64,000 nucleotides of DNA from Synchiropus splendidus. Lineage: Eukaryota > Chordata > Actinopteri > Syngnathiformes > Callionymidae. The DNA is taken from assembly GCF_027744825.2 (NCBI RefSeq), contig NC_071351.1, positions 12,287,501 to 12,351,500 on the forward strand. The letters are read 5' to 3'. A program made the translations under genes and the position numbers. The stretch's first letter is position 1; every line of letters starts with the position of its first letter. The notes below the pieces were generated by a model that saw nothing but the letters and a program-made list of their open reading frames with translations, searched no databases and was not told the DNA's origin. Shown here piece by piece: positions 21,401 through 33,500 of this stretch.

Positions 21401-22724
21401 TTTCTTTTTACAGTTGTAAAATTGCGACTGACTCGACTGAAATATAGTCCTGTCAGCTTGTCACAATTCTCCCTGGCTGCAAAACTGCAGGTCCTGAAGC
21501 ATGGACCCTTGCTCGGGGGGCAGATACGCTCCCGTATTGAGCTGTGGCTGGAGAGGGACGCCACTTGTGTTCGGAACATGACACGGAACCACCCCAAAGG
21601 CGGCACTTTCCTCATCACAGGAACAGTACAAGGGGAGCGAGTGTTGGTGAACAAGGCTTATGCCTGGCACCGGCGGGACAAAAACCTGATCACTGCCTCC
21701 CGCAAATGGAAGCGCCACCGATGTAAGAGCTAGGACTGAAAACAGAACTGAAACATGTCAGATAGGTCAAGGTGAAACATATTACATAGCATTTGAAAAC
21801 AACTTCTACATAGGAATTCAGATCAGCTACTTTAAAAACCATATAACGCCAGTGACGTCTGCAGCACAGTATTTGACATGACATGTACATATCTGTTAAT
21901 TTAAAGTAAATATGCCTGTTTTTATATTTGTATGGCTTTGAACAGAATAAAATCTGTCCACACTTTCAATAAAGAGCTATGAAATGTGAAAATGTGGTGA
22001 CCCACTTACCAAACAACAGTGGTTTCAGGCTTAGTGTCTTCATCTTGTGCGTTTTGCTGGAGACAAGTGACACAGACTGAACGTGTCCGACCTCGGGGGG
22101 AAACATGGTGAAAGTTAATACATAACCATTCATTCTAATGCTTATTTGCTTTTGTTTTGTAACACAAATATGGCATCATTGAGTCACACCTGTGAATATG
22201 TTGACAAGGTGGTCTAATACTGTCAAGGCTTTCTGGAGACACAGTGGCAGTATATGCTTGTCACATCCTCAGGACCAATGTAAACACTAACTGATCGATA
22301 CTATGCAAGTAGATTAGAACACGTACTTGTCGAGTCATGTACTTACTCGAATACCCTCAATGCGTGGAAGAGTGAAGCTCAGTCTAGATTCGCCAGCAAG
22401 TGGCTCTTTAGCGGGCGGAGGTGGAGCAGGTTGCGGGAAAGGTCTCCCATCCTCACTGCTTGGTGCGGAAGACCCCCGATCGCCACCGCTCAGATCTCCA
22501 TGGCCGTTGTTGTAGTGCACATAGAGCAGCAGGGCGATGACATTCAGGATATAGACGTGGAAGAAGACCATGACCACCACGAAGTAAGCTCGAGAGCAGA
22601 CGCTGCTTCTCTGCACGGGCATCCGTATTGAGGGGCGCAGCGGAGGGCTGAAGCGTAACGCCGGATTAACATCGTCGCAGGATGTTTCCTCATGCTGGTC
22701 TTCACTTTCTAAAACATTCTCCAT
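15443..22724 (-). CDS. p4htm: Transmembrane prolyl 4-hydroxylase (P4H-TM)
   Basis: Complete gene, 506 residues in nine exons: 22347-22724, 22010-22091, 18355-18551, 18188-18278, 17415-17577, 17146-17331, 16008-16098, 15768-15891, 15443-15651. Phases fit throughout. Features are an N-terminal cytosolic tail, one membrane anchor (about 46-69, [20 protein letters not shown]), then the [11 protein letters not shown] motif (154-164), an EF-hand-like region (about 207-300) and the 2-oxoglutarate/Fe(II) dioxygenase domain. The iron ligands are His336 and Asp338 (HHD) and His449; Lys459 is the expected 2-oxoglutarate anchor. P4H-TM sits in the ER membrane and hydroxylates prolines; HIF-alpha is one reported substrate. 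Two oddities stand out: the second EF-hand loop has lost its acidic residues, and intron 2 (18552-22009) contains a complete antisense-strand sfrp gene. The exon 3 donor is GTGATG and the exon 5 acceptor (GAAG before GGATG) is weak, but it is the only one that keeps the frame. Confidence 0.95.
16150..16860. other. unexplained block in p4htm intron 7
   Basis: This 700-bp stretch in the 1.05-kb intron between 16098 and 17146 has less AT bias than its neighbours. Three overlapping open frames of 84-132 codons run through it on both strands. It includes phrases such as CTAACTTTCGATTTTTGGCA that look like old mobile DNA. No family was recognised and no coding claim is made. Confidence 0.3.
17352..17382. 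repeat. (ATT)n trinucleotide microsatellite
   Basis: An ATT run interrupted once by ATC, lying entirely within the 83-bp p4htm intron 5 (17332-17414). Confidence 0.93.
18552..19740. other. p4htm intron 2, part 5' of the nested sfrp gene
   Basis: Mostly unremarkable intron. A CA/CAGA run sits at about 19400-19430. No exon was recognised here on either strand. Any distal sfrp regulatory elements would lie in this stretch. Confidence 0.5.
19755..19785 (+). promoter_or_regulatory. octamer plus TATA core promoter of the nested sfrp gene
   Basis: A perfect octamer ATGCAAAT (19755-19762) is followed 15 bp later by TATAAATA (19778-19785). The TATA box is about 75 bp before the sfrp ATG (19860), so transcription would start near 19810-19815 with a short 5'UTR. 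The octamer is the consensus site for POU factors such as Oct1 and Pou5f3. The function is inferred from sequence and spacing only. Confidence 0.6.
19860..21733 (+). CDS. Secreted frizzled-related protein (crescent/Tlc/sizzled-like group)
   Basis: Four exons, 19860-20398, 21013-21188, 21252-21338 and 21414-21733, give 373 residues in one intact frame. A signal peptide (about 1-26) is followed by an unusual acidic linker of about 87 residues. Next comes a frizzled-type cysteine-rich domain (Cys114 to Cys223; [39 protein letters not shown]). It has the ten expected cysteines plus an extra one at Cys202. The C-terminal part, starting CEDCELEQ, is a netrin-like domain ([20 protein letters not shown]). 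SFRPs bind Wnts outside the cell and block signalling. The CLDR-(F/P)I-PCRSLCE phrase is closer to crescent as I recall it than to SFRP2, so the crescent/Tlc subgroup is preferred; the exact orthologue is unsure. The gene is wholly inside p4htm intron 2 on the opposite strand, with its own promoter. Confidence 0.88.
21946..21973 (+). promoter_or_regulatory. two poly(A) signals of the nested sfrp gene
   Basis: AATAAA occurs at 21946-21951 and again at 21968-21973, giving a 3'UTR of about 250 bp. Cleavage 10-25 bp past the second hexamer would fall about 10-25 bp before p4htm exon 2 (22010, other strand). Confidence 0.75.
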
Positions 22725-23060
22725 TGCTGCCTAGAAAGCATAAACCTGCTTGTCGCTGTAAATCGCCAGCATTATCTAGATGTTGATGCTACCTAGCATC
22801 CAGTGCTAATTCAAATGAAAAGCATCGCTCGTTTGATGAGAAATTGAATAGAAATTGTTTCGGAGTTTACCCAAGATCTTGCAGATGTATATATCGTGAC
22901 TCTATTTCAAATAAAGCAATGTTCCATGGTTAAACGGCTGCTATAATCCCTTGTTAGCTGGCTGATGGCTGCCCTGACAACCTAACAACAAACAACGCCT
23001 GCGCAGTACGTGACCCTCCAGCCCGGCAGTACACCGACAGCGTCCTCCATAGGTCAAAAC
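22725..23060 (-). promoter_or_regulatory. p4htm: p4htm promoter region
   Basis: Upstream of the p4htm ATG (22724 on the minus strand). It contains CCTGCGCAGTACGTGAC near 22998, which includes an NRF1-like TGCGCA core. No TATA box was seen. The promoter assignment is by position. Confidence 0.4.
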
Positions 23061-23774
23061 TAGAGCTGCGTGTTTTGCTTTTCAACACAATTAAAATAAA
23101 TATTTCAGAATGAGAGTCATCAGAACTGTAGTGGTGAAGCGACAAGCATCACCTCATTGTAATCGTAATGTAGCTTAGTTTCACGAATATTTAGTGCAGA
23201 AAGCTATAATGTAAGGTTGGATGGATCATCCATAACATGAGAAATATTGTGTTGGCTTCTGATCTTAGTTGGTAATGTGTTTTGCATTAATTTTTTTTTA
23301 GATTTATTTAACAACAAATACTGAAAGCAATGTCATATTTATGCATGCATTCATGTCATTTAGTTAATGTTAATCTCAGCAGTATTCTTCATGCCTTGAA
23401 AAGAGACTACATTGCCTTTTCACTTGTGCTCTCAAGTCTACTGTTTTTGCTCGTCACTTAATCCCTTTCTCGCTCCCAGCCTTTCACATTCTCCCGCTTT
23501 GTTCTCCGCGCAGCACTTTCTTCAGCTCTGTAGGCGCTGTTTCCATCTTTGGCTTTACATACTTCATGGTGGAATTTCCCCAGAGGGTTTGTCTTCCACA
23601 GAGATGCATTAATAGGCATCCATCTGGGCGCTGGTATTTTTTTCCCCCGATGCAGTCTGACATTGCACTCAAAGAGGAGCTCTTCCATCTTATTATTTTA
23701 AAATATATGTCAGTAAAAAGATATTCTATTATAGTGCTCTCATGCACGAGACTGTGGCTAGTTATCTCTGTGCT

Positions 23775-24430
23775 AGTCACCTTCACCTTCTTCTTCTGCC
23801 GCTTATCTGGGGTCAGGTCGCGGAGGCAGCATTCGGAGTAAGGAAGCCCAACCTTCCCGATCCACACAAACCTCCTCCAGCTCATCCCGGGGGATCCCGG
23901 CGTTCCCAGGCCAGACTGGAGACATAATCTCTCCAGCGAGTCCTGGGTCTTCCCAATAGGACATGCCCGGAACACCTCCCCTTGGAGGCGTCCAGGGGAC
24001 ATCTGGATCAGATGCCTGAGCCACCTCAGCTGGTTCCTCTCGATGTGGAGGAGCAGCGGCTCCACCCTGAGCTCCTTCCAGATGACCGAACTCCTCACCC
24101 TATCTCTAAGGGTGCGCCCAGCCACCCTGCGGAGGAAACTCATCTCAGCTGCTTGTATCCGCGATCTCATCCTTTTGGTCATGACCCAAAGCTCGTGACC
24201 ATAGGTGAGGGTGGGAACGTAGATCGATCGGTAAATCAAGAGCTTAATCTTGTGACTCAGCTCCCTCTTCACCACAACGGTCCGATACAGCGACCGCATC
24301 ACTGCTGCCGCTGCACCAACCCGTCTATCAATCTCACGCTCCCCTTTCCCTCACTCAAGAACAAGATCCCGAGACACTTAAACTCCACCGCTTGGGACAA
24401 GAACTCTCCACTGACCCGGAGAGAGCTATG
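23775..24430 (-). mobile_element. 5'-truncated, frameshifted LINE fragment (reverse transcriptase C-terminal end)
   Basis: The minus strand encodes a well-known teleost non-LTR retrotransposon tail: KRELSHKIKLLIYRSIYVPT, YGHELWVMTKRMRSRIQAAE, FLRRVAGRTLRDRVRSS, LLLHIERNQLRWLRHL. After a frameshift near 24000 the frame moves to GIPRDELEEV and WASLLRMLPPRPDPR. Another frame break lies near 24330. The element ends in GATAAGCGGCAGAAGAAG, like the usual 3' tail of these elements. It is dead: 5' truncated, with at least two frame breaks. I cannot assign the clade (L2-, Rex1- or RTE-like). Confidence 0.85.
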
Positions 24431-24950
24431 TGCCAGTGATTGTGCAAATAAAGAATAAACAATGTGTGTCTGTTCAATACGTGTATTTACTATTTATATG
24501 ACTATTTTGCTCCTACTTACGCTTAATATATCAATTGTGACATAAAGTGTTGGTGTTGAAGTAGTCCTCGTTGATGAAACTCTATCGCAGTTACTCTAAA
24601 ACCCGCACGGTGGCAATGCAGACACGCGTAATCCGTCTGGTTGCTGTGTCATCTGAGAGTGACGTCGATTCTTAAAACAAATGAGCCACATCATTATTAA
24701 TATTTAATAACGACGTCACTGCAGACCTCTGGACTGGAACATTACATCTTTAAAAATATCTGTTTGTCAAAAATATCAACAGAATCTTGCTTGAATTAAA
24801 ACACGACTCGTTCGGGGAAATATGGAAGCGACTTTATTTCAAGGACTAATTAAGGGGTTGAATAATGCTGTTTCATTTCCATACAATTTGCATTTATTAA
24901 ATCCCAGGAATGTTCTTTGAAGCCTTTTGCGGACTTGGTAATGAAAGTGC
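24431..24950. other. AT-rich spacer
   Basis: Between the LINE fragment and the CpG-rich patch. No gene or clear repeat was seen. Confidence 0.5.
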
Positions 24951-25420
24951 ATTTCCCCGATGACATCCAGTCCGTCAAATGATTTTGTCGGAGCTCGTTT
25001 GTGTGTTGCATGCAACCAAAAACTGGCCGTGTGTTTCAGTCACCTACACACATGCGTAGAGACGCACTCACTCTTGCGGTGTTTTCCGGGATCAGGCCAC
25101 TGCCTCCTCCCGGGATCCACACACAGCAGCAGCAGCAGCGATATGGCTGATCATCACCGGACGGGACGGTGTTTCTGAGCAGATTTAAACCGTATAATGC
25201 CTCACTACCTGACCGCAATGTTGGTACACGGATGCCGGGACCCTGCGACAAACACCCCCTTCCTGGAATAGGACTGAATTCTCGGATATTGGCCCATTCT
25301 GTGGGGAAGTTGTGGTGGAAGTTGTCGCAGTGGCTTCATCCCGGCGCGCTGCTGGATTATCACCCACAACTGGAACAATAGTCCCCGCAGCTCCGGCACC
25401 AGCAGGTTTGTGTTCGTTCG
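24950..25420 (+). promoter_or_regulatory. cdk16: CpG-rich patch: candidate distal promoter and non-coding first exon of cdk16
   Basis: Raised CpG and GC content against AT-rich flanks, a (CAG)5 run at 25124-25138, and a possible splice donor CACCAGCAG/GTTTGT at about 25406. The first coding exon of cdk16 (30495) opens with untranslated sequence behind a splice acceptor, so an upstream non-coding exon on this strand is required. This patch is the best candidate in the window. Confidence 0.4.
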
Positions 25421-28400
25421 CCTTCTTTTCACGCCTGAGTTATGTTTAGAAATTTCGGCACTGTGTCGTATTATGATTAAAATTCCAGTCACCTGACAAT
25501 GCGGCTGTTTTTTTCTCAAGTGAATTTACAGAATTCAAGACGAAAGTGCGGTTTTGTTAAATGTCATTGTGGCGAATCGAAGTAAGTAAATGTAGTGTTA
25601 AGTTTTCCTCAACACAGCTTTATATTTAACAGTATAAGTGAGAGGTTTAAAGTCGCGTTTTGTCCATGAAATCTCCGGGTTGGTGGCAGTTAACAAGCAG
25701 ATAGTTTTTAAACCGACCAGGCGGCTGTGAACTTTTCCCAGCCCCGACTGGATCTCCTCCTCCCGGATACAGGCGCCAGGAAAACACGGGGAGAGGAACT
25801 GATGGAGGGGTGTGAAAGGCCTGGGAGCAATGGGGGCAAACCTACCGGCCAGGCCGGACATTTAACAATCCCTGCCTGCTCGCAGTTTCAGGGGAATGTC
25901 ACATTATCTCGTCCGCAGATGTGGCAGTGTTGTCCTGCAGTGGTGTCAATATCATCCATATTCTAATACCAACACACGCCTGCAGCACATTCAAGTCCAG
26001 CTGAGATGAACTTCAATTATTCAGCTCTTCATGTGTTTGAATGCTGGACAAATATCTCAATTTCTGACACCAAAATAGGGAAGTCCTTTGATGAAAACAG
26101 AACATTTCATAACCACAGAATTCAGAATTGTGACACTGTTAGGTTCCAAGAATGTTTGCGTACCAGGTGATAAGTTAAAGGGAGACCCTGTAGTTTATAA
26201 CTTATACACTCCAGTCGTTTCTAGAAATCTGTGGATGAAAATGAACCAACTTGACCAAAAACAAATGGGGTCTTTGTCTAAAGGACAAACTGAAAGTTAC
26301 TCCTTAACCAAGAAGAATCGGTCTGAACCAGCTCAACTCAAACCAGCAGTTAAAAACAAAGGTTGTAAACAGACAAAATACACAAAGGTACCTGCGCATG
26401 TAGACCCTGTCAACAGTACTGATTTGAAAATCTCCCAGGTCTATTGTGCCTCCCCATCTGTGTTTATTTGTAAAGGAGCTACTCAGTGAAGGAAACGTCG
26501 ATGTTAACTAGCGTCCCAGGACAGAGCAATCAGTTTCCCTGGCCGTTGGCTGCCGAAGAGCTGCTGCACCAGCGTGCCATTCTCAAGATGCTGATGCCAC
26601 ATAAAAAGTGCACTCAAGGGAGAGCGGATGTTTCGACCATCTAATGTGGCATGCAGGGTGTTTTAAAGGAGATTCAACTGCAAGTATAGAGGCAATATAA
26701 TCATGGATCTGATGGTTGTTGATCGTATTTTAAGGGACAAAGAATGATCTGGTATCATTTTATTAGACCCCAAAATTTGATGTTGTAAGGATGGCTACAC
26801 TTCTTTCTGTGGAAGCTGGTAAGATGAAACATTTTAGCTTTTAATGATTCTGTTGGCTGGTACATTTTTGGATTTCATTCTCTAAAGTGCAAAATTTTTA
26901 ATAATAAGATAAGTGTATTTCAGTTCAAAAGACTGACTCACATTAGACTGTTTTGTGATCATATGATAGGTCCACCTATTGTGTGGTGAGTCTGTGCCTA
27001 CCTTCAAATGACCTTTCTCTAGTTTGCCCTGGCAGCAGCAGTGAGTGGGCATCTGGATTGGCACCCTCCACTTTTACGCTCTTCACAGACTGAGTCAACC
27101 GTGAACCCAAAGTGCAAATGAAATGCATGAGTAATAATGGCCAGTCTTTTCATGAAGCTGTGGTTTACTCATTTATTTAAAGATGCTGCCTTCATATTTT
27201 TCTGGAACATAACATAACAGAGCAGACATAGAAATTGTATGTCTTTATGATGGAGCTAAACATGCAACAACACAAAATAAATATTCCCTGTTCATTCCCT
27301 CACATGTTCCCCCACTCATTTATTCATTCACCTCCCTTTACTGTATATTATGTCACTTTTATCTTCTAATTTTGACACTCCTGTCAAGTCATAAAGATAA
27401 AACTGAAACTTGCTGTTCATGATGAAGCACAACTTGATGGATTTAGGTTGTTCATCATTTGTTTTCGATTAGACATGTCAAGGTGCGTCATGTATCTATG
27501 TATCTCCAGAATCATAATTAATTTACAGTTGCTAATGAAGGCTATTTTTCTCTGCCTCTCCAGTGGCTTGACATTTACAATCAGATCATCGGCCTCGCTG
27601 TTGCCTCGCATTGATTTTCTCTTTCCCCCCTCAAATAAGCGAAGATAAATGAACAGGATTCAAGGATGGAGTTGTCCTAGTAATTCTGTGTGGAAGTCTG
27701 TTGTCGTTGGCCTGATCTGCCATTACTCATCCTCAGACCGCTCTGTCGGCTTGTCAACTCTGCCACATTCTGTGTGTGTGCAGGCATGCGTGTAATCCCA
27801 AGCCTGGAAAATAAAAAAGGATTTGTTCATCTTCTCAAGTCATGTGTTGGCCGATACATCCAAGTGGAGAATCGATCTTTGTTTATGCTGCATGCTTTGG
27901 AATCTATTAAACTCAGGTCAGTAAGTTCAATGATACTTTTGCCCTGCTAAGAGGCACAACTGGCACAGAACCCCCATCCTGGCAGGGATCGCAGGTTGCA
28001 GCACTGTGTGGTGTCCCGAGCACAGAAGGGAGAGAGGATTTTTACAGCTGTGGCAGGGAGGTCAGGAGGGAGACGGGAATTACTTTGCCTCTCTGTCTTG
28101 TGTTTGATAGAAACTGCACTTTCAGCCGTACCCAAGCAACCCAAATGGTGTAGTGTCTCTGAATAAATCAGTTCCCTCAGTTGGGGTCCTTCCTCACTGA
28201 CCTCTATACTGCAGCACCCTGCGCACCGTTCCATACCTCTTTGATGGTCTACCCCCAAAAAATGTGGCGCCAATGTTATCTGAGGTTTGTGGCTCCCCAA
28301 ACCATTCACCAAGAAGGTTTTGTGATTGTTTTTATGTCTGTCTATCATCAAATTCAGTCAATAACAGATAAAGAGATTGCAGCGAAAATTTCAGGACGCG

Positions 28401-30494
28401 ACAGAAATGGGAGGAAGGACGGATCAAATTTTGTTTTGATTTATCTCTTCTCTCCGATCAGATTGTTGTGCTGGATTTTCCAGTCTCCCCTGCCCTCATC
28501 ATCTGGAGATGGTCCTCTGGTTTGTGGGAGTTCTTGGCGAGTGTGTCACGCACACGCTGCCTCTCAGAGCCACATGTCTCTTCCCACTCGCTCTTGTGCC
28601 TCTGCAGAAGCACTCGACTCTTCACAGGCCTGAAACAAATGCATCTCTCATTGAGACCTGTGTTTGCTTTCACTTCAACTCTTGACATTAAAGTCATGAG
28701 TTGAGCACTTGGCATGTGTGTTTGCAGATGACTGAACGTGCTGCCAACACCATGTGCTTGTATCATGAGACAATATGAATATTTCATTTAAAGAAGTTAA
28801 TACTTACTCTCTTAAGAATGAATGAAAAACCATACCACCCATTTCCTTTATGAATTAGTACCAATGAATGATTGAATGTCTAATATATATGAGAGAATTA
28901 TATTTAGCATTTGAATACAACTAAATATTTGACAATATAAGTGACCTCTAGTTGGCAGTGTCTTTTTTGTCAGGTTATAAATGTGAGATCATCAGAAAAT
29001 ATCCTGAAGGAGAGGTCACTCACCGACCTCTGTGTGTTCAGCACTGTGGAAGGAAGGACCTGGATAACCCCAAAACCTTCTTGCTCTGAGGCCGCAGCAC
29101 TCACTGCAACCCCACTGTTCCCTACTTTTACGCCCTTGTTTTTATTAATGGATGAAAATGTCAACCGTGAAATGAGTCGTGATGGTGCGCTTGCATATGT
29201 TACATTCTTCAGTGTTTCATTGACAATACAGTTATGTGGGTCAATGATTGTTTGAGATATGTAAATGATGGTGTGAGGGCCAGTAAAGAGTGGGGGAGAG
29301 AATATTTGTTTATCCAGTAGGTTATCGACGATGAAGGAATTGGTTTTGTGCTGAAGCCTTCTGACTCAAAAAGAGGGTTGTTGAAGCACATCCTGAGGTG
29401 GAAAGCAAAAACAGTTGCTCTGATTGAAGATGGCTGTGTTCCCTCAGAACGCTGGTGTCTGTACTAGTTTGAGTGGCTGGGAGCGTGAGAGGATGAATGG
29501 CTTTTGTTGAAGCATTCACTGTCGACAAAGGAGAAATGTAGCATGTGACGTCCGCTGTGTGCGCGCACGCTTTTGATCATGACGTTGTGAGCAACGTTGT
29601 AAGAGCAGAAAGTGGGGTAGAGACATGCTCTTCCTTCAGGCAGCTGGAACTTCAGCACAAGCTGATGTTTTATTTACAATTCTGCTGGAAGACACTGTGA
29701 CTTTAAAGGTGAAAGGAACATTGAGTGGCTATTTAGATGGTTTCATATGTGTTGGAAAATTCAAGTTTAAGTGTGAATTACTTGTCCATTAGGATGATGC
29801 ATTTTAAATGAAAGAATGAATATCTTTTAGGGTTAAAAATCTATTATTTATTTCACTTTCAATATTTATTTGCATGAACCTTAAAGCCAGTGATTCATCT
29901 TTACATTGTGCTTATGAATCAATGTTCTTTATGTGTTCAGTATAGCCTTGAGTTTTTGATACTTCATTACGTAGCTGTAATTTCATCCCAACTAGTTCAT
30001 TCAGACCTGAAATAAGGATCAGCATATCAGTCTGTATTTACTGTCTCACTAATCCTTTCTCGATGCCACTCCAACAGCAGCCACATGTAAGCGGTAGCGC
30101 TGTCTGTATTACCTTAAGTTAAGGAAGGTAAAAGGTCATTTAACTTGGCCTTTCTATGGACATTAAGCAGAAAGTTGTTCTCAGCTGCAGTTCACATTCT
30201 TTAACCTTGTCTTGCCTGGAGCCTCCAGAGTTGCCTTGTCAGCAACTATCATCCCTCCTGGTACATTTCAGCTGTCGATCTATCCTACAGTGGTTTCGCC
30301 TCTCTCGCTGCCGTCCTGAAATGTTTGCACTTGGGACGCATGACAATGAGAACATACTGTGACTGAACAAACACACTCGTGCCGAGCCCAAAGAACTGTT
30401 GAGCATGCAGCACGCTGCACTGCACTAGAAACAGAAAACACACGAGCAAATCGGGATGATGATGATGATGATGATGATGGTTGTCTCCCCTCAG
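25421..30494 (+). other. cdk16: presumed cdk16 5' intron
   Basis: Five kilobases of AT-rich sequence with no recognised exon. It holds a 133-codon open frame of unknown meaning at 26088-26489. A (GAT)8 run at 30455-30479 ends 15 bp before the exon boundary. Confidence 0.45.
30455..30479. repeat. (GAT)8 microsatellite beside a splice acceptor
   Basis: A GAT run ending 15 bp upstream of the 3' splice site of the first cdk16 coding exon. It separates the acceptor from any longer polypyrimidine tract. Confidence 0.95.
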
Positions 30495-30525
30495 GCCTCG
30501 GGGCCCCAGTGTCGAGGCTGAGAAG

Positions 30526-33500
30526 ATGGACCGCATGAAGATAATCAAACGGAGGCTGTCCATGTCTCTGCGCAGCGCCCGGCCCGTCGACGACTCCCTG
30601 TCAGAACTGGCGGAGCAGATGGCTTTGGATGAGCCTTCCACAGCGAGGGACAACGGTAAGACACTCATGCAGCCTACCATGATCAGCCACCTCCTTCAAA
30701 TTGTCATTGCTACCTGGCAGTACAACAATATCGTTACACTCCCATTGAAGCGGTGAGATTTACTGTACTGCTTTCATGTAAAGAATGGAGACCAGACGGT
30801 TGTTAGTTGCATCACACAGTAAACAGTTCCAGGTCAGCAATGTGTGCACACTGTTTCTGTGATGCAACAGTGTGCAAGTGAATTGGCAACAACCAAACAA
30901 GAAGTTGATCTTGTTTTATAATCATCAGTTTTCTTGTCCATTTTAAGTTCATCATCATCATCTTTTTTCAAAATAATTCCTGCTTTCACGAGTGAAACAT
31001 TTCTGGTCAATGACTGGATTGGCATCTGAAAGCGATAGCCTGCCATCTGCTGGCCATTGAGTAAAACGGCACTTCCGTTCTAAAGGTTTCAACTGCAATA
31101 CATTGTTGTTGTTTTTTTTTACAAAATTAGGCGATAGATGATGCTTTTTTTGTTTGCAAAGAGAAATAGTTTTTCGTTAATAGTTGAGTTGCTGCTTCTC
31201 TCCTAAATTAGCAGCGACCCTGGATTCATTTCTCCTCTCGCCTGCCTCTCTTCCTTCTATTTTTACATCCCACTCTTGCATCTTAATTGCTCATCGATGT
31301 CGCTTCAGTTCCAGATGGTAGAAGTGGGAAGGACCAGGGAGAAAGTGAGGTTGGAGGAAGTGATGTAGAGGATGATGGGAAAGACATTAAACTTTAACCA
31401 CTGTGCTACATCCTTCCTCACTTTCCACCCCCCCGGTTTTGCCTCTTTGCCCGAGCGTCTTCCCGGTTCCTTCAGCTTACCAGACGTCACGAATAACACA
31501 TGTATTCAATCCTTTTCCTCAAGTATTAATTACACTCCTCTTCCTTCACTGCCTTGGAGATTGCGGTCGTTGGTGGATAAGCTGTAACATTTGGTCTCAG
31601 CCTTCATTCCTTATTCAGACACAAAAAAACACTGCTGAAAATTAGGCTTTATTTCCCTTTATTTTTGATTCCACCAACTTAAACAGAAACCGGCTGTGAA
31701 CAAAATTCTATTTTGGGCTTCCCATAAATGTTTTAGTTCTTCCTCCGTTGATGTCTCCGCCGCTTCATCTGATTATTTTATGCATGCCTTTTATTCACTC
31801 TTGTTCGGTGCTTTTCAAATCAGAAGCTTTACCATTTGGTTACTTTGATCGCTATGGGTCGACCGTTCCCACTGATATCCTTCTTTTCTGAGTATCATAC
31901 TGTTGCTCTGCTGCCTGGTCTGGTCTTTGTGTGACCTTGTCTTGTCTTTTTTCCCTTCTCCTCCCTGTTTATCCTGGACTCTATACCCCCCCTTCTTTTA
32001 TATTATTTAAATTTTCTCTCCCCTCTTCCTCCTTCTGGTGGTGCTCCTCTCATCGTCTTATCGCCTCCTCTTCTTCCCTTTCCTTTATCTTCTCCCTCCG
32101 CCCGGCTGCCCTTCTGCAATCGTGTGTCCTAGAGCCCATGGTGGTGTGCGCCCTGCATCCTCCTGCCTCCCACAGTGCTCCCTCCTTCCTGCGTCAATAT
32201 GCCAGTCATCTGGGCCGCACTGCCCTGCGCAGAGAGCTGGGTGGGGGGCTGGAAAGAGACAGAGCCTACTTGAGTCTGCACAGGACCGGATCCCTGGGTA
32301 CACACACACTCACACGCACACGCAAAGAATGAATTATGAGTCATCCACGACCAAAAAATGCTGATTAAAATAATGACTTCAGACCTGCTGGTGTTGTTTG
32401 ACCCTGGCTAGCAAACATTACACTGCCAAAATAAGTTTTGGATGCCTATGAACTGTTTCTGTTTTTCACCATGAGTCACATTGTGCAGATAAGAAATTCC
32501 AGATGCAGCGAACTGCAAAGAGCTTATCTTAATGTTACGCACTCCAAACTGCTACTGTAGTTTGTTTTACGCGTCACTGACACACGATCTGCTCCGCGCC
32601 TTGCTTTGCTTCCACGTGTGAGCCATCACTTAGGTATTAGTTCAAGCCTTCATTGTGTAACATTTACGGGACGCACTCTTCCTTGTGTGTAAGCGGAATT
32701 TATTCACTGGAATGCTTTTGTGTAAACTCAGCTGTGTTTATGGACTTCATTTAAAGGAGCAACACCGCCTCCTGCTGGTGGAGGAAGCTTATGCACGCTT
32801 GCATTGACATTGAAATTACAGTCACTGATTCTTAAAATTCGCCGTAATTTATGGCATATATACAAACCCGCCACAGCTTCACAGTGCAGTGTTTACACCG
32901 ACTGATGGCAGATTAAACTCAAATGACCTTAATCCAGCACATGCACATCTGACTGCCAGATCACACTTCTCCCTTCTGTCTGGCAAAGTTACATATTGTT
33001 TACTGTGGCTTGATGGATCCCAGTAATCCCACTTCCCACTGTGACCCGAGTGTCCATATCGGGGGCAGACGGACGATGTGTGAAAGAGGGTGAGTGTAAA
33101 GAGTAGCTGCTGAAGGTAGCTTGTTGAGAAAATAATTTTTTAACTTGTACCAAATTGAAGAGAATATTTGCATCTATTCCCATTTTAATATTTGTATTTT
33201 ATATGCTGTTCAAAATGTAGTATAAAAAATGATACAGACAAATAAGAATGTATTCTAAACTCTCTCTCAGTATAAAACAATGCAAGTGCAGTAAAAGAAA
33301 TGCTAACAAATGTGTGAAAAGGACTGAAAAAATATTCAGTTTAATTCAATATTTTCAGTATAATTGACGATAAATATATGTTATTACATAGTAATAATAG
33401 AAACAACAAAACCCTTTTATTTGAACATTAATTTATACTTTCAATAAAAATGAAGATTACATGGATAACAGAATGTAAATCCGTTATCCATGTGTTTGTG

